Positions 21,580 through 34,000 of a stretch of DNA of 64,000 nt are shown piece after piece. This DNA comes from Nyssa sinensis (taxonomy: Eukaryota; Streptophyta; Magnoliopsida; Cornales; Nyssaceae), in contig CM018051.1 in assembly GCA_008638375.1 (NCBI GenBank), positions 11,872,387 to 11,936,386 on the forward strand, given 5' to 3'. The translations under genes were made by a program, and so were the position numbers. How positions within the stretch are numbered: the first letter of the stretch is position 1; each line of letters begins with the position of its first letter. The notes under the pieces were generated by a model that worked only from the letters and a program-made list of their open reading frames with translations, had not been told where the DNA came from and searched no databases.

Positions 21580-22946
21580 GGGATAATTACACTTACCTCC
21601 TCTGAGGTTTCTAACAATTGTAGAAACCTCCCCTATAGTTTCTGAAATAATATTGTCCCCCTTCTAGTTTCAATGTCTATAACAGATTCCCCCCTGCTAG
21701 TAGTTGACCATTAAAATTTGATGATGTAAGCAATTTTTTTGTCTAAATACCAATTTTACCCCTTACAAATCTTGATTAAATGACAAAACTACTCTCACTT
21801 TTAATAATTTTTTTAATTAATAATCTCTCTCAATTTCTTTTCCCTAACCTCTTTCTTCCTATCTCACAGAAACCCTATAACCCTATTTCTATAACTATTC
21901 CCTCTCCATCACAGAAACCCTCTTTTCTGTAAACACCCCTACCCTCACAACCACCAAGGCCAACACTACCTACTCTCTCCAAAACCTTCAAAATTCAATT
22001 TTAAAATCCCCAGAACCCGTCTATATGTGCTATTAAGTGAAGGGAAAAAACATTTGGGTATCTTCTTCTTCATAAGTTCATAAATATATATATATATATA
22101 AAAGTGTATATACACACACACACATTTACTTAGTTAATAACATCTAAATTTAATGAATTAAATATAAGTTTATCTCCAAATTAAAATCAATCTTAGCTTA
22201 GGATTCCACCATCATCCACACCTATTCTTTCTTCATATGCAGGATCTCGGCATCTGCAAAATATTAACCACACCTCATCCATAAGAAAAAAAAAATGATT
22301 ATGCATAACCTATGATTACACAAATCCATGGAAAATTCTCTTTCAACCCACCCCTTCCCATCCTCTCTCTCTCTCAACCATACATGTTGCAAGAAAAAAA
22401 AATACTATTTCACATATTCATGTCCATAAACCCATTTCACATATCCATAAATCCATTTCATTTCACAAGCCTACCACCTCCATGGCCACCGCAAGAGAGT
22501 GAGCTTTAGAGAGAGAGAGAGGATTAGAGAGGGAAATTCTATAGAGAGAGTATGTCTATGGGTGTGTATTAATTCTAATATACCAAAAGAGGAGAAAAGA
22601 AATTGAAAAGATGGGAAATAGCAAAAGAGCTTCAGCTTAGATCCGCCCCTTTGATGCCATGACATTACAACGGCGTCGACTCGCCCTTTTGACGACGACG
22701 GCTACATCGGCTAATACACTCGCCTCCTGTCACAACGCTTCAACGAATCCTCGCCGCTGCTGACGATGAAGAACACTACACAGCTGTTGCCGATCCGCCT
22801 TACCATGGTGACGGATTGCCGCCGCTGACGAGATTGGAAGAATCTCCGCCACCGTCGCCGACTTCCACGCCGCCCGGTTCCGTGACCTTGCCTACGTGTC
22901 ATTCTCTCACTGCTGGTGTTGTTCTGGGTAGTAGAGAAAATAAGAT

Positions 22947-23026
<80 letters not shown>

Positions 23027-23252
23027 AGTGAGATGGGGTGGGAGTGGGGAGAGAGAGAGTTGAGAGAGGAAAAATAAAGAAGAAAAAATAAAAAAATATT
23101 ATTAAAATATAAGGGTAATTTGGTAAATGAACCAACTTGGTTAACGCCGTTTGGAGACAATTTCTAACAGGAGGGACAGTGTTATTTTTTAAATCATAGG
23201 GGAGGTTTTTGTAATTGTCAGAAACTTCAGGAGAGGTAAGTGTAATTATCTC
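21580..23252. mobile_element. Mutator-like (MULE) element, non-autonomous, 9-bp target duplication
   Basis: Long terminal inverted repeats of about 100 bp: left 'gggataattacacttacctc', right reverse complement 'gagataattacacttacctc', followed on both sides by 'aaacctcccctat'. The direct repeat aaaaatcaa lies at 21571-21579 and 23253-23261, the 9-bp duplication typical of Mutator. No transposase is seen. The interior holds TA repeats (22083-22102), a GC-rich stretch at 22660-22920 unlike its surroundings, and a GA microsatellite (about 22947-23030). The GC-rich part may be captured host sequence (Pack-MULE), but I cannot name a parent gene. Confidence 0.9.
22947..23031. repeat. GA microsatellite inside the MULE
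   Basis: Nearly uninterrupted (GA)n, with a few interruptions, just inside the right inverted repeat. Long Arg-Glu or Ser-Leu reading frames through it are artefacts of the repeat. Confidence 0.95.
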
Positions 23253-23279
23253 AAAAATCAATAATTATGATAAGAAACT

Positions 23280-23712
23280 TACTTCAGTTAGAACTCTTCT
23301 TGACAGAGTCCTATTTCTGCTAGGACTCTTCTACCAGAGTCCTAATTATATTAAGACTCTTTCTGACAGAGTCCTATTTATGCTACGACTCTTTTATAAG
23401 AGTCTCAGTTCCATGAGGACTTCTGCCAGAGTCTTATTCCCACTAGGACTCTCCTATTAGAGTCCTAGTTCCATTAGGACTCCCTTATCAGAATCTCAGT
23501 TCAGGTAGGACTCTTCCTAACAGAATCCTATTTCCGTTATGACTCCCCTATCAGAGTTCCAGTCCAAGTAGGATTCTTCCCGATAGAGTCTCACTTCCGT
23601 TAGGACTCTTCTTGATAAAGTCCCAGTCCAAGTAGGGTTCTTCTCGATAGAGTCTCACTTCCGTTAGGACTCTTCTTGATAGAGTCACACTCCTGTTAGG
23701 ACTCTTCTACCC
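23280..23712. repeat. Minisatellite of about 12 units with inner dyad symmetry
   Basis: Diverged units of about 35-38 bp, each with 'GACTCT' and 'AGAGTC' around a short pyrimidine centre ('tcttctaccagagtcctaa' type). Each unit can fold into a small hairpin. The array is followed by 'ggtattttagtaatttt'-type repeats to about 23880. It lies at the start of an LTR-like segment. Confidence 0.75.
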
Positions 23713-25090
23713 ATCGGAGGGCATTTCAATAATTTTGGCACATTTTGTCCACTAAAGGTATTTTAGTAATTTTAACACAATCCTACCCTCAGTAGGATTT
23801 CCTAGTCACTTGAGGGGTATTTTCATAATTTTTATATCATTTTACCCACACAGGGGTATTTTGATAATTTTAGCCATTTGGTGATAAATTGGGAGTAATT
23901 TGGTCTTTTCACATGTCTTGTGGCAATCTGGAGATTCTCCACCGAATTGAGGGCAATTTGGTAATCTTGAGTGATAGTAGTCTATTTAGGCTTAATTAGG
24001 ACTTTCCACTTTTAGAGTTTCCTTAGATTTGGTTGCTTGATATTTTCTCAAATGAAGATACATTGAACCTAGACGTTTTCATTTTAGAGTTTATTTTTCA
24101 TTTAAATTCTATTTCTCGTTTATCTTATTGGCTCTCGCATGTAGACACCAATTCTATTGGTTTGTACATTGTCATAATTATTTATTAATTCATTTAGTTA
24201 GGATAATCATTCTTATTTAACCTTTTATTTATTTAGTTAGATAATTATCACTTAAGACATGATCCTACCCCTCCATTTTAGGGTTTTATCTTAAACCCTT
24301 GGATCAAATTTCTATATTTCCCTATAAATAGAGCCCCCAGGCCATCAATTTTAGGGACATGAAAATATACGAAGGGAAGACGGTTTCCATAGCTTTATGT
24401 TGTTATGTCAATCTAGGGTTCTCTCTACAAGAACCCTTCCTCTCCTAAGGTCAAAGCCCTATCGAAGAGACAACCTTTCTCCGTGAATCCAGTCAAAGCA
24501 ATGTTTTCCAAACCGAAAAACAAGCTGGAGATTTGCCCAACTACCATTACTAAATAAGGTACGCTCTCAAACCTTTAACAATTTTCTTTAGACCCGATTG
24601 ATTTCGCCTATTTTATCATTGTTGATAAAAGAGGGTAAACTGAATAATTGCGTGACTCTGATTCAGTTTTCTGAATGGATTCATTGGAAGCCTTCAGACC
24701 CGAGTCAGATCTATTTTTTTGTCTTTTCTATTCTATCTTATTTCTTTACATTAGATCTTTTATCATTTATCTTTTTCAAACTCACATAGCTCTTTTTAGT
24801 TTTTTTTTTTTATGACAAAATAGTCTTGCAAGTGAATATTCGAGGTCGATCCATTTGTATTAGGCAGAGTGGGTACCTAACACCTTCCTACTCCGTACCT
24901 TAGCCCTCGGATATAAGTTTTCTTTGGTTTTCACTTTTTTTATTTTAGTGTTTTATTTATTTGATCCATCTTTAGAATGTAATTAGGAGACAAAGCAATG
25001 TAATTTCAATTATTTCGTTCCTTTTCAGTTTTCTTTTAGTAATTATTTTCTGTTGTAATGGGTTTGCTTGTTTCTTACTCAAAAACAAGT
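23713..25090 (+). mobile_element. LTR-like segment, possibly from a Tat/Ogre-type gypsy element
   Basis: There is a TATA box in 'ccctataaatagagccc' at about 24321, then a leader-like region. 'Gttggcgacttc' near 25088 resembles the primer-binding junction of large Tat/Ogre-type elements. No second LTR, target duplication or coding domain was found nearby, so it may be a decayed solo LTR or an LTR plus leader. The 5' end is not defined; the minisatellite at 23280 may belong to it. Confidence 0.35.
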
Positions 25091-27239
25091 TGGCGACTTC
25101 TCAATTTCTCTATCTTTCATAAGAGGCGTTCCTTCCCACTTTAAGGGAAGGAGACAACTGGGATCCCTCTAAATCCATAAAAAGGGTGACATACTTTTCC
25201 TTTTTTCTGGTGTTGGCCCTCACACTCCTCAACTAGAACTCCTTTTGATGATCATTATTTATTTGGCACACCAACTGCTACACTACCACAATGTACTTCT
25301 CCCACAAACCTTTCTATGCCATCTATAGATGATAATGATGTGCCCATTGAAGAATTGATAGTGGTTCAACAAGATCTGGATGATAATGGTGATATGGGAG
25401 AAGGAGAACGCCAGGTGTAGGTTAGGGGTTTGATCCTACTACCATACCACGAGGTCCACATACTCAACATGCACGCGGCCAAGCAATAATTTGTGGTGTC
25501 TTTCAAGTCACACAAGTTGAGCAGCAACTTAAGTCTTATTGTGGCCCACAAAAAAGGCCTAAGTGTCAAAAGAGGCCACCTCCATGTGGGACTTAAATCA
25601 TCAGGTATTTATCCTTTTTTTTTGTTTTTATTAGATGCCATCATGCACTTTAATTTTCTCATCTTCTTTCATTTTGCAAGGAACTTAAAAATGCTAAGTG
25701 GATTATTGTATTCTTTTTCTTTTATTATAAAGAAAACTGTGTTTAAATGGTAGGAAATACTTGGTGTAAAACTATTCTTTCAATTAGTAAATTACTTTTT
25801 GTGATAGATGATTGTTGTTTGGTTGGTTTGGGTTTGTGATTATGATTATGGTGGTTGAATGTTGGTTAGTTGGTTGGTGGTGGATGGATGGATGGTGTGG
25901 TGTGGTTTTTGCAGGTTTTTTCATTCTTTGGATGGATGGATGGATGATGATGATGATGTTTTTTGACTTGTGATTATTGTGAGTTTTGGATGATGTTTGG
26001 GGATTATTGTGAGTTGCAGATGAGTTTTGGAAAATACAGGTTGAGTTTGTTTTGGAAGAAAACAGGTTTCAAATACATTGCAGTTTTTTTGGCGTTTTAT
26101 AGAGATGCTGTGAGCAGTTTTTTTTTGTATTACAAAGAAAACAGGTTTTACAGAGATGTTGCAAACAATTTTTTTTTTTTTTTGTGTTACAGATAAAACA
26201 AGCTTTTACAGAGATGCCGCAACCCTTTTTGAATTTGATTTTTAACGGTTTTCTTTAAAAACGTCTTTTGAAAGCGTTTTTTCAAAAAAAAATTTGTGTG
26301 TAAGCAATCTTTTTATCTTTTGAAATTTTTTAAACAATTTTCTTTAAAAAGTTCTTTCCAAAAGACGCTTTGAAAGTATCTTTTCAAAAGACAATTTTCG
26401 CTTGAAATCTATTTTTTCAAAGTTATAAAATTAAATGATTTTGCCATTAAAAATGTTTTTTCAAAAAATATTTTCTAAACAACCATAGACAGGTAAATAA
26501 GTTAAAAATAATCATTAAGTGAAAATAAAGTTTTTTTTTTTCACTTTAGTAACTCTGGAAACATGGGACAACCAAATGTACAAGAAAAAATATAATTTGA
26601 GGATATAAGCCTTTTTGGCATTACCAAATTAAAAAAAAGAAGAAGATGTATATGAACTTATGAGTTACAATATTTCTATTAATGCAATGGATCATTTTAA
26701 TGTCATAACAATCAATACAAGCGACATGCACAGGGAAAAGAAAACAAAAAATTAAAACAATAATTAATTGTTATAAAATAAGAAAATAAATTAACATAAG
26801 TTAGTCACACAAATATTTTACGTTGTTCGGCTTCATGATTATATTCACGGATATAAAAGAAAAGAACTTTACTACCAAAAGAAGATACAAAATAAACTAA
26901 TTAAAAAACATTCTCAATAATCTAAATGATTTTTTTCCTCTCATTTTTCATTGTGTTCTGCTTCATTATTTGCATCCATTTACACAATGAGAATTACTGT
27001 CATAATACCACTTGCCTTTTTAAAGATGGGAGGGTTTCATTTTTAAGATTTTTACAAGCAATGCATTAAACGTTTTGAACTCTTTTCATTTTTCATTTAA
27101 TGTTTCATGTAGACATCAATTATTCACGGCACTCTCTCTTAAATGTCTACCACTCTTTAAAAAAATATGCTCCCCTCTCAATATAAGAAGAGTATGATTT
27201 ATTCAACAGTTTAACGTGAAAGATCTCTGAGGCGATTCA
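25091..27239. other. Transposon-derived spacer, no confident gene
   Basis: 25210-25605 reads weakly on the plus strand as an acidic, Pro/Arg-rich tail (PIEELIVVQQDLDDNGDMGE, later RPKCQKRPPPCGT). That could be the end of a transposon protein. 25860-25970 is tgg/gat simple sequence. 26800-26860 ('ttttacgttgttcggcttc') resembles copia LTR-proximal sequence. Nothing can be called a gene. Confidence 0.35.
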
Positions 27240-28920
27240 TGCTGCATTCATATATTAGTTTTTTAAAAGTTGTTGTTAACAAGACTTTGGTAAAATAATT
27301 AGCTAGATTGTTTCTTGAATGTATTTCCTACACATTAACATCACCACTCTTCTGGAGCTCGTGTGTATAAAATAACTTAGGTGAGATGTGTTTGGTTTTA
27401 TCTCTTTTAATGTAATCTCCTTTAATTTGTACAATAAATATTGCATCTTCAATATTGTTGTCGGGCTATATTTAATTAAAGATAATTTACATGATTCCCG
27501 AATATATTGCACCATAAATCTCAACCATATGCGTTCGCGACTTGTCCCATAGAATGCTAGGTCTTTAGAATAATTCAAGGAAATGGTAGTCATTATCTGC
27601 TTTATAGATCACCATAATACAGTAGTGTCGCCACAGATAAACACACCATGTTTGTGATCTAACTTTGTGTAGATTAGAAATATATCCAGTATCTGCAAAC
27701 TCGACTAATGGTGATTTTGGATGTTCTTAAATAAAAGAAACTCATATCAACAATTCCGCGAAGATAGTAAAAAATATGCTTGACACTATTCCAATGCTTT
27801 CGAGTTGAGCATAACAATATATTGCCAACAGATTAATAGCAAATGCAAAGTAGATCACCATGACACAATGATATCACCACCGATAAACGCATATCTTGCA
27901 TGTGATCTAACTTTGTGTGGATCAGAAATATATCCAATATATACATACCCGACTAATGGTGATTTGGATGTTATTGAATAAAACAAACTCATATCAATAT
28001 TTCTGTGAAGATAGCAAAAATTATGTTTAACACCGTTCCAATGCCTTCGAGTTGTAGCATAATTATATCTTGCCAACATATTAAGAACAAATATAATTTT
28101 AAGTCGTGTACAATTTATAAAACAATATGAGATCACCAATTGTACTAAAATATGGTACTTTGGGATCAAGAATTCCTTCATCATCTTTACAAAGACGAAA
28201 TGAATCTTTATCCACATCAAGTAATTAGACAATCATAAAAGATGTTAATGGATGGGCTTTATCCATGGTAAACTGCTTCAAAACTTTCTTTGTATATGTG
28301 GATGGACGGTGTAAGATTTCTTCAGGGAAGTGATGGATTTGCAAACAAAGACAAAATTTTGTTTTTCATCGATCTCTCATTTCAAACTCCTTCCTTAAAT
28401 AAGTAAAAGTTTTTGTGAGCTCTTCAAGAGCCCCCATAATTTTTAAATCGTCAACATATATGGCCATTATAGCAAATCCAATGTTTGATTTCTCTATAAA
28501 AATATACGAACAAATTGAATTATTTGCATATCTTTATTTCAATAAATATTCAGTGAGGTGGTTGTACCACGTGCACCCCAATTATTTCAATTCATACATG
28601 GATTGTTGTACCTTTATTGAATACATTTTACGATATTGTGCATCATTTGCATTAAGAAATTTTGAATCCTTCAAAGATTTTTATATATATGTCACTATCA
28701 AGTGATCCATATAAATATGTTGTAACTAAATTAATAAAAAATTGAAATATAATTGCATCTATGATAAGATAGTATGTCTCATCATAATTTATACCAGGTA
28801 TCTGCAAGAATCCTTATGCTATAAGTCTGACTTGTGTCTAATAATTTCATTTTGCTTGTTACATTTTCAAACAAATATCCACTTGTACCCTATCGATTTT
28901 ATGTTTTCAAACATTTAAAC
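27240..28920 (-). pseudogene. Ty1/copia reverse transcriptase-RNase H remnant
   Basis: Minus strand, several frames. From 28870 leftwards: VRLIA then FLQIPGINYDETYYLIIDA (RT start), LVTTYLYGSLDSDIYIKI, IYVDDLKIMGALEELTKTF (YVDD catalytic block, about 28460), RRFYMDKAHPLTSFMIV, and VPYFSTIGDLI. Then comes the RNase H part: GYISDPHKVRSHARYAFIGG, LNYSKDLAFYGTSRERIWLR, TKHISPKLFYTHELQKSGDV and NNLANYFTKVL. Many stops. The upstream part (integrase, gag) is missing, lost at the Tat element insertion at 29061. Confidence 0.85.
27600..28090. repeat. Tandem duplication inside the copia RNase H region
   Basis: 27605-27848 and 27854-28090 are diverged direct copies, both beginning 'gatcaccat' and both holding 'tgtgatctaactttgtgt' and 'actaatggtgatttt/ttgg'. 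Both copies encode the YISDPHKVRSH-type block of RNase H, so the duplication happened after the copia inserted. Confidence 0.8.
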
Positions 28921-29060
28921 TATATGTTCAAATACTTCCAACCCGTCAAGGCAACCGACCTAACCCAAAATTTTTCGGGTTGGGTTGGGTTTGGTTAAAC
29001 CACCGAGGTTAATAATTAGTTAAATCAAAAACTTCGTAGCATAATAAAGAGAATGAGATG

Positions 29061-29598
29061 TGATACGCCCAGAATACATCCTCAAATGGGGGTTCGACAC
29101 ATGTCGAGGATATACCGTACGGTTTAAAGTACTACCCATACCGACGTTACCTAAGTACACCGATCTCAGCATAGCTGGAGCTCGACAAGCTCGTGGTCGT
29201 GCAGCTATACCGACCTTATAATGGAGGGATAAAAGGTAACGTATAGAAGCCGAAGAAGCAGGCAACACTGAAAAACATGAAGGCAGAGGGTGGCAGAGGA
29301 GTGGTTGAGGGCAGTCATAATCACCGCCGTCAGGCGGCAGTGAACCCATACCTTGGAATCACCAACTCCTACCAACTCTGACAGGTAGTCGCATATAAAT
29401 AGAAACCGATGAGGTATGTAAAGGAGACTCTTTTTTTTCTCTGGGACTTATGATTATTATCTTTGATCACTTAACTAACTAAACCATTGGAGTGGCTACC
29501 ACCGGAGCCCTCCCCGGTGGCTTACTAATTCCGTCCTTTTTCAAGAAACCCGATCGAGAGAGAGCCAGCCTTAAGGGGGTCAAATAGCTGCAGCATCA
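29061..29598 (+). repeat. 5' LTR of the Tat-type element
   Basis: TG...CA ends, 538 bp, TATAAATA at 29394-29401, transcription start expected about 30 bases later. Minus-strand open frames through it recur in the other LTR and are not genes. Confidence 0.95.
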
Positions 29599-29601
29599 GC
29601 T

Positions 29602-29617
29602 TGGCGCCGTCTGTGGG
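29602..29617 (+). other. Primer-binding site
   Basis: TGGCGCCGTCTGTGGG begins three bases after the LTR. A start with TGG complements the CCA end of a tRNA; the tRNA itself was not identified. Confidence 0.75.
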
Positions 29618-29686
29618 AATGACAGTCGTTCCTTCCTTCCTTCCTTCCTTTCCTTTCCTTTCCGTTCCTTCTGAAAAGACTCCTTT

Positions 29687-30929
29687 ATGGCTCCTACTCT
29701 CTGTCTAAGACAAATGTCTCGAAGCCAACCGCCGATTGGAGAACAGGAAGGGGAAACCCTCAATCCTGTGCAGCAACGGCAGCAGCGGCAGCTTGATCAG
29801 ATGCAGGCACAACTATCAGCCATATCTCAAGCCCTGGCTTCTTTGACACAGAACCCGCCGAGTCGCCGCGATAACCTTCCCCCGAACGCCCCAGAAAGGG
29901 GAGCGCAGCCCGTACTGATCACAAGGGAAGGGCACGCGGTGGGCAAGGGTCCCATCATCCTACCGTCCTACCCTCAATCAGATGGACACACGAGAGACGA
30001 TCCCCATCCCTCGAAAAGGCAAGGAGGGGGAATGCCAAATCCTCATCCAACTATCCACTACCATGTGGGAACAAGAATCTTGAGCCCTGCAAATTCGAGG
30101 GCCAACCACGCGCAACCGCCCTTCCAACCGCAACAAGCGTCGATCTCACCCTAGAGGCAGTCGAACCACGCTGGCCTCAGCCAGGAGCTTCCCCCATACA
30201 TGGGACCCGAGGTTATCGTGTCAGCACATCACAACTCGGCCCCATCTAGGTGCCGTCAAGAGCGGAAGAGGTGGCGGACTCGGTTGGACAGGCGGCCTTA
30301 GCCAGGGAGGTTGACATTCCACCCAGGCAAGACGAAATAGCGAAGCTGCTCGGTAGGTTCACTACTCCGTTCACCTCGACAATATTGGCGGAAGAACGCC
30401 CGAGGAAGTTCATCGTCCCGAAGTTCACATCTTATGACAGATCCGAGGATCCAGGAGACCACCTTTCACACTATCAACACACCATGGCCCTCCACGGGGC
30501 GATAGATGATTTTTATGCCGCACTTTCGTGACGAGCCTCAAAGGTGCAGCCCTCAGGTGGTTCCACAGTCTCCCTCAGGAGTCGGTCCCAAACTTCTATG
30601 AGCTCAACCGAAAATTCCTCGACCGTTTCTTGACTAGCAGGAGGCTTAGGAAGGGGCCCGAATTCCTACTCTCAATTAAACAGCAAAAAGAGGAATCCCT
30701 AAGGCAGTACATCACAAGATTCAATACTGAGCTTACGGAGATAACAGATTGTACTTCAGGCTTCTTAGCAGCAGCTCTCCATGCCGGATTGGGACCTGGC
30801 CGATTCCATGACTCCCTGACAAAAAATCCTTCTGCCGATATGGCCTCGCTGATGGAAAGAGCACGGAAGCACATAAACCTAGAGGACGCGACCAGCGCAA
30901 CCAGAGGCACCAACCCAGACAGGAGCTAA
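29687..30929 (+). pseudogene. gag of the Tat-type element
   Basis: The ATG at 29687 starts a Gln/Pro-rich N-terminal part (MAPTLCLRQMSRSQPP) that stops at 30154. Frames then change twice. The central gag domain is 30330-30900: RKFIVPKFTSYDRSEDPGDH, LKGAALRWFHSLPQES, FLDRFLTSRRLRKGPEFLLS, ESLRQYITRFNTEL and AALHAGLGPGRFHDSL, the retrotransposon gag pattern. The frameshift at about 30528 falls between GAIDDFYAALS and TSLKGAALRWF. No CCHC zinc knuckle is visible between gag and protease. Confidence 0.88.
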
Positions 30930-31045
30930 GGCCCCAGCCACCGAGACAAGGTCAGGGAGCCGAGACGGGGGAGGTTCGTAACGAGCTACCCGGCCCGAAC
31001 AATCATGTCATTCTCGTTCTCCATGCCGATAATGCGTTAGTAGGG

Positions 31046-34000
31046 ATGTCCAATCGAGCAAGGAAACGGTATGTCAGGGAGGCAAAGATGGAGCCGTGCC
31101 CTCATCAGGTCTTGGCGATTGAAAAAAGGCAAAAACCCCTGTCGAGTATCCAGTTTTTAGACCAGGACCTTCTCGGAGCGCACCACCCCCACAGTGATGC
31201 CCTGGTCATCTCGCTGAAGGTGGCCAACTTCGATATCAGAAGAGTTTTGGTGGACACAGGCTGTTCTACAAATATCCTGTTCTACGAACCTTTTAAGCAA
31301 TTAAAACTCGACGTTGGCGACCTAAAGGCTACCACAACAATAATGGCAGGATTTGATAGAAATCTGAGTTCACCAATTGGGGGTATCGACTTGCCAACCA
31401 CTATTGGGGAGGGAGATGGTCAGAAGACCCTTATATCTGAATACATGGTAGTGGATTCTAGATCTCCATACAACATTATCATCGGAAGACCATGGCTTCA
31501 TCAGATGGGAGCGGTTACCTCCACCCTTCATCAGTGTCTCAAGTATGTCCACAATGAGAAAGTCTACACGACCAAAGGCGTCCAATCGATATCACAGGAA
31601 TGTCACGTTGTGGCATTGAAAGGAAAAAAAGCAAAAATAGCAATTACAGAAACCTCGGCACGCCTTCAACCAAGGAACGGGTACCGAGGCCCCCGTCGAG
31701 ATCAACGAACCATTGAGCCCGAGAGGGAGAGACAGTGTGGCAGTACCGATCCAGGAACCTGCTAGGGTGTTGGTAAGCACCGAAGGTGAAGGGCGCTACT
31801 TGCAGCTCAGGGCCGACTTACCCCGATCGGAGCAGGATGAGATCACCGAGTTCCTAAAGGATAACCTGTCGGTCTTCGCATGGGAAAGCAAAGATATGGA
31901 GGGAATAGATCCCTCCCTCATCTGCCACAAATTGATGACCGACCCAACTTTCCCCCCGGTCAGACAAAAACGACGGACCTTCGCCCTAGAAAGGCACAAG
32001 GTGATCAACGAAGAAGTTCGAAGGTTGCTGGATGCCAACTTGATACGAGAGGTGTTCTATCCGAACTGGTTAGCCAACACCATCCTTGTCAAGAAGAAGA
32101 ACGGTAAGTGGCGTGTCTGCATTGACTACAACGACCTCAACAAAGCTTGCCCCAAGGACAGCTTCCCGCTGCCTAGAATCGACTAATTAGTCGACGCCAC
32201 TGCAGGCCACGAGATGATGAGCTTCATGGATGCATACTCCGGATACAACCAGATCCAGATGCACCCCCAAGACCAAGAAAAGACGTCCTTCATCTCAGAA
32301 CGAGGCCTTTACTGCTACAAGGTAATGCCTTTCGGACTAAAAAATGCCGGAGCGACATACCATCGATTGGTGAACCGGATGTTTGGGCCTTTGCTCGGTA
32401 AAACTATGGAGGTCTACATAGATGACATGTTGGTCAAAAGCCAAAAAAAGAGTGAGCACGTCGAACACTTAAGGAAGACCTTCGACATACTCAAAAAACA
32501 CAAGATGAAGCTGAATCCTTCAAAATGCACGTTCGGGGTCAGCAGAGGCAAGTTTCTCGGCTTCTTGATCTCACAAAGGGGGATAGAGGCAGACCCCTTG
32601 CAAATCAAGGCTTTAATAGAGCTGGAACCCCCGAGGTCCAAAAAGGAGATCCAGGCTTTGAACGGAAGGATTGCAGCTCTGAACAGGTTCATCTCTAGGT
32701 CCACCGATTGTTGCCTCCCATTCTTCAAAGCCCTAAGAGGAAGTAAGGCCCTGTAATGGACCCCAGAGTGCGACAAAGATTTTTCGGAGCTGAAGCAATA
32801 CATGTCGTCACCAGAGCTCTTATCCAAACCTGTGCAGGGGGAAAGACTCTTCCTATATCTCGCCATGTCCGAGAACGCGGTGAGCTCTGCATTGGTCAGA
32901 GAGGAACAGGGATGCTAGAAACCCGTATTCTATGTTAGCAAAACACTCCTCGGATCTGAAAAACGGTACCCTGAGGTGGAAAAGCTGGCATTCGCCTTGA
33001 TAATATCCGCCAAGAAGCTCCGGTCTTACTTCCAAGCCCACGCGATTGTGGTCCCGACCTGCCACCCCCTGAAAGCGATTCTGCACAAGCCTGACACATC
33101 AGGACGCCTAATAAAGTGGTCCGTGGAGTTGGGAGAATTCGATATATCTTACACACCTAGGACTGCCATTAAGGTGGAGGCCTTGGCAGACTTCGTCGCA
33201 GAGTTTACGCCACCTCTGGAAGGTAACATCCTAGCAAACTCGGATGCGACGGTATGGCACATGTATGTCGATGGTTCCTCTATCGAGAAAGGCTCCTGTG
33301 TAGGTATCGTACTGCAATCTCCGAATGGTGTGACAACAGAAAAGGCCCTCACCTTGAGCTTCAGAGCATATAATAATGAGGCCGAATAAGAAGCGCTAAT
33401 CTTAGGCATGAAGCTGGCATTAGAATGCGGTGCTCGCAACCTTGAAGCATTCTTTGATTCCCAGCTGGTAGTGAGCCAGGTGCTAGGAGAATTCACAGCT
33501 AAAGATGACCGGATGATAAAATACGCTGAAGTGGTGAACTCCTTAGAGAAATCATTTTCCAAGTTTACTATTCATAAGGTAGAAAGAGGTCAAAACACCC
33601 AAGCCGATGCCTTGGCAAACATGGCCTCTCGCCAGGAGCCTGATAAGGATTCCGAGGTTAGCATTTCTCGCCAGGTAGCACCCAGCATCCAAAGGGTCCA
33701 TCCCATCTGCTGCGCCGAGCAACTTGGGGATTGAAGGATCCCATCATCCAGTACTTACAGGAAGGGAAGCTGCCGGAGGATAAGAACCACGCTCGAAGTA
33801 TACGAATCAGGTCAGCAAGGTACCTTATTTTAAACGAAAAGCTCTATCGCAGGTCCTACACCCAGCCCCTCCTAAGATGCCTATCTCCTGAGGAGTTAGA
33901 ATACGTCCTGGCCGAGATCAACGAAGGAATATGTGGGAACCATAACGAAAGCAGAACGATCGCACACCGAGCCCTGACTCATGGTTATTACTGGCCTCGC

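Noticed and set aside
22711..23261. Ser-Leu-rich and Arg-Glu-rich open frames
   Set aside because: They are readings of the GA microsatellite and the MULE end, not proteins.
23280..23712. CRISPR-like array
   Set aside because: Repeats are diverged, contiguous and in a plant nuclear context; no spacers and no cas genes.
25366..25605. Transposon protein C-terminus
   Set aside because: A 'PPPCGT' ending is suggestive, but frames break and no conserved domain can be followed; left as spacer.
29020..29349. 109-residue minus-strand open frame in the 5' LTR
   Set aside because: A near-identical frame occurs in the 3' LTR (38520-38837). It reflects LTR sequence without any domain and changes at the LTR edges.
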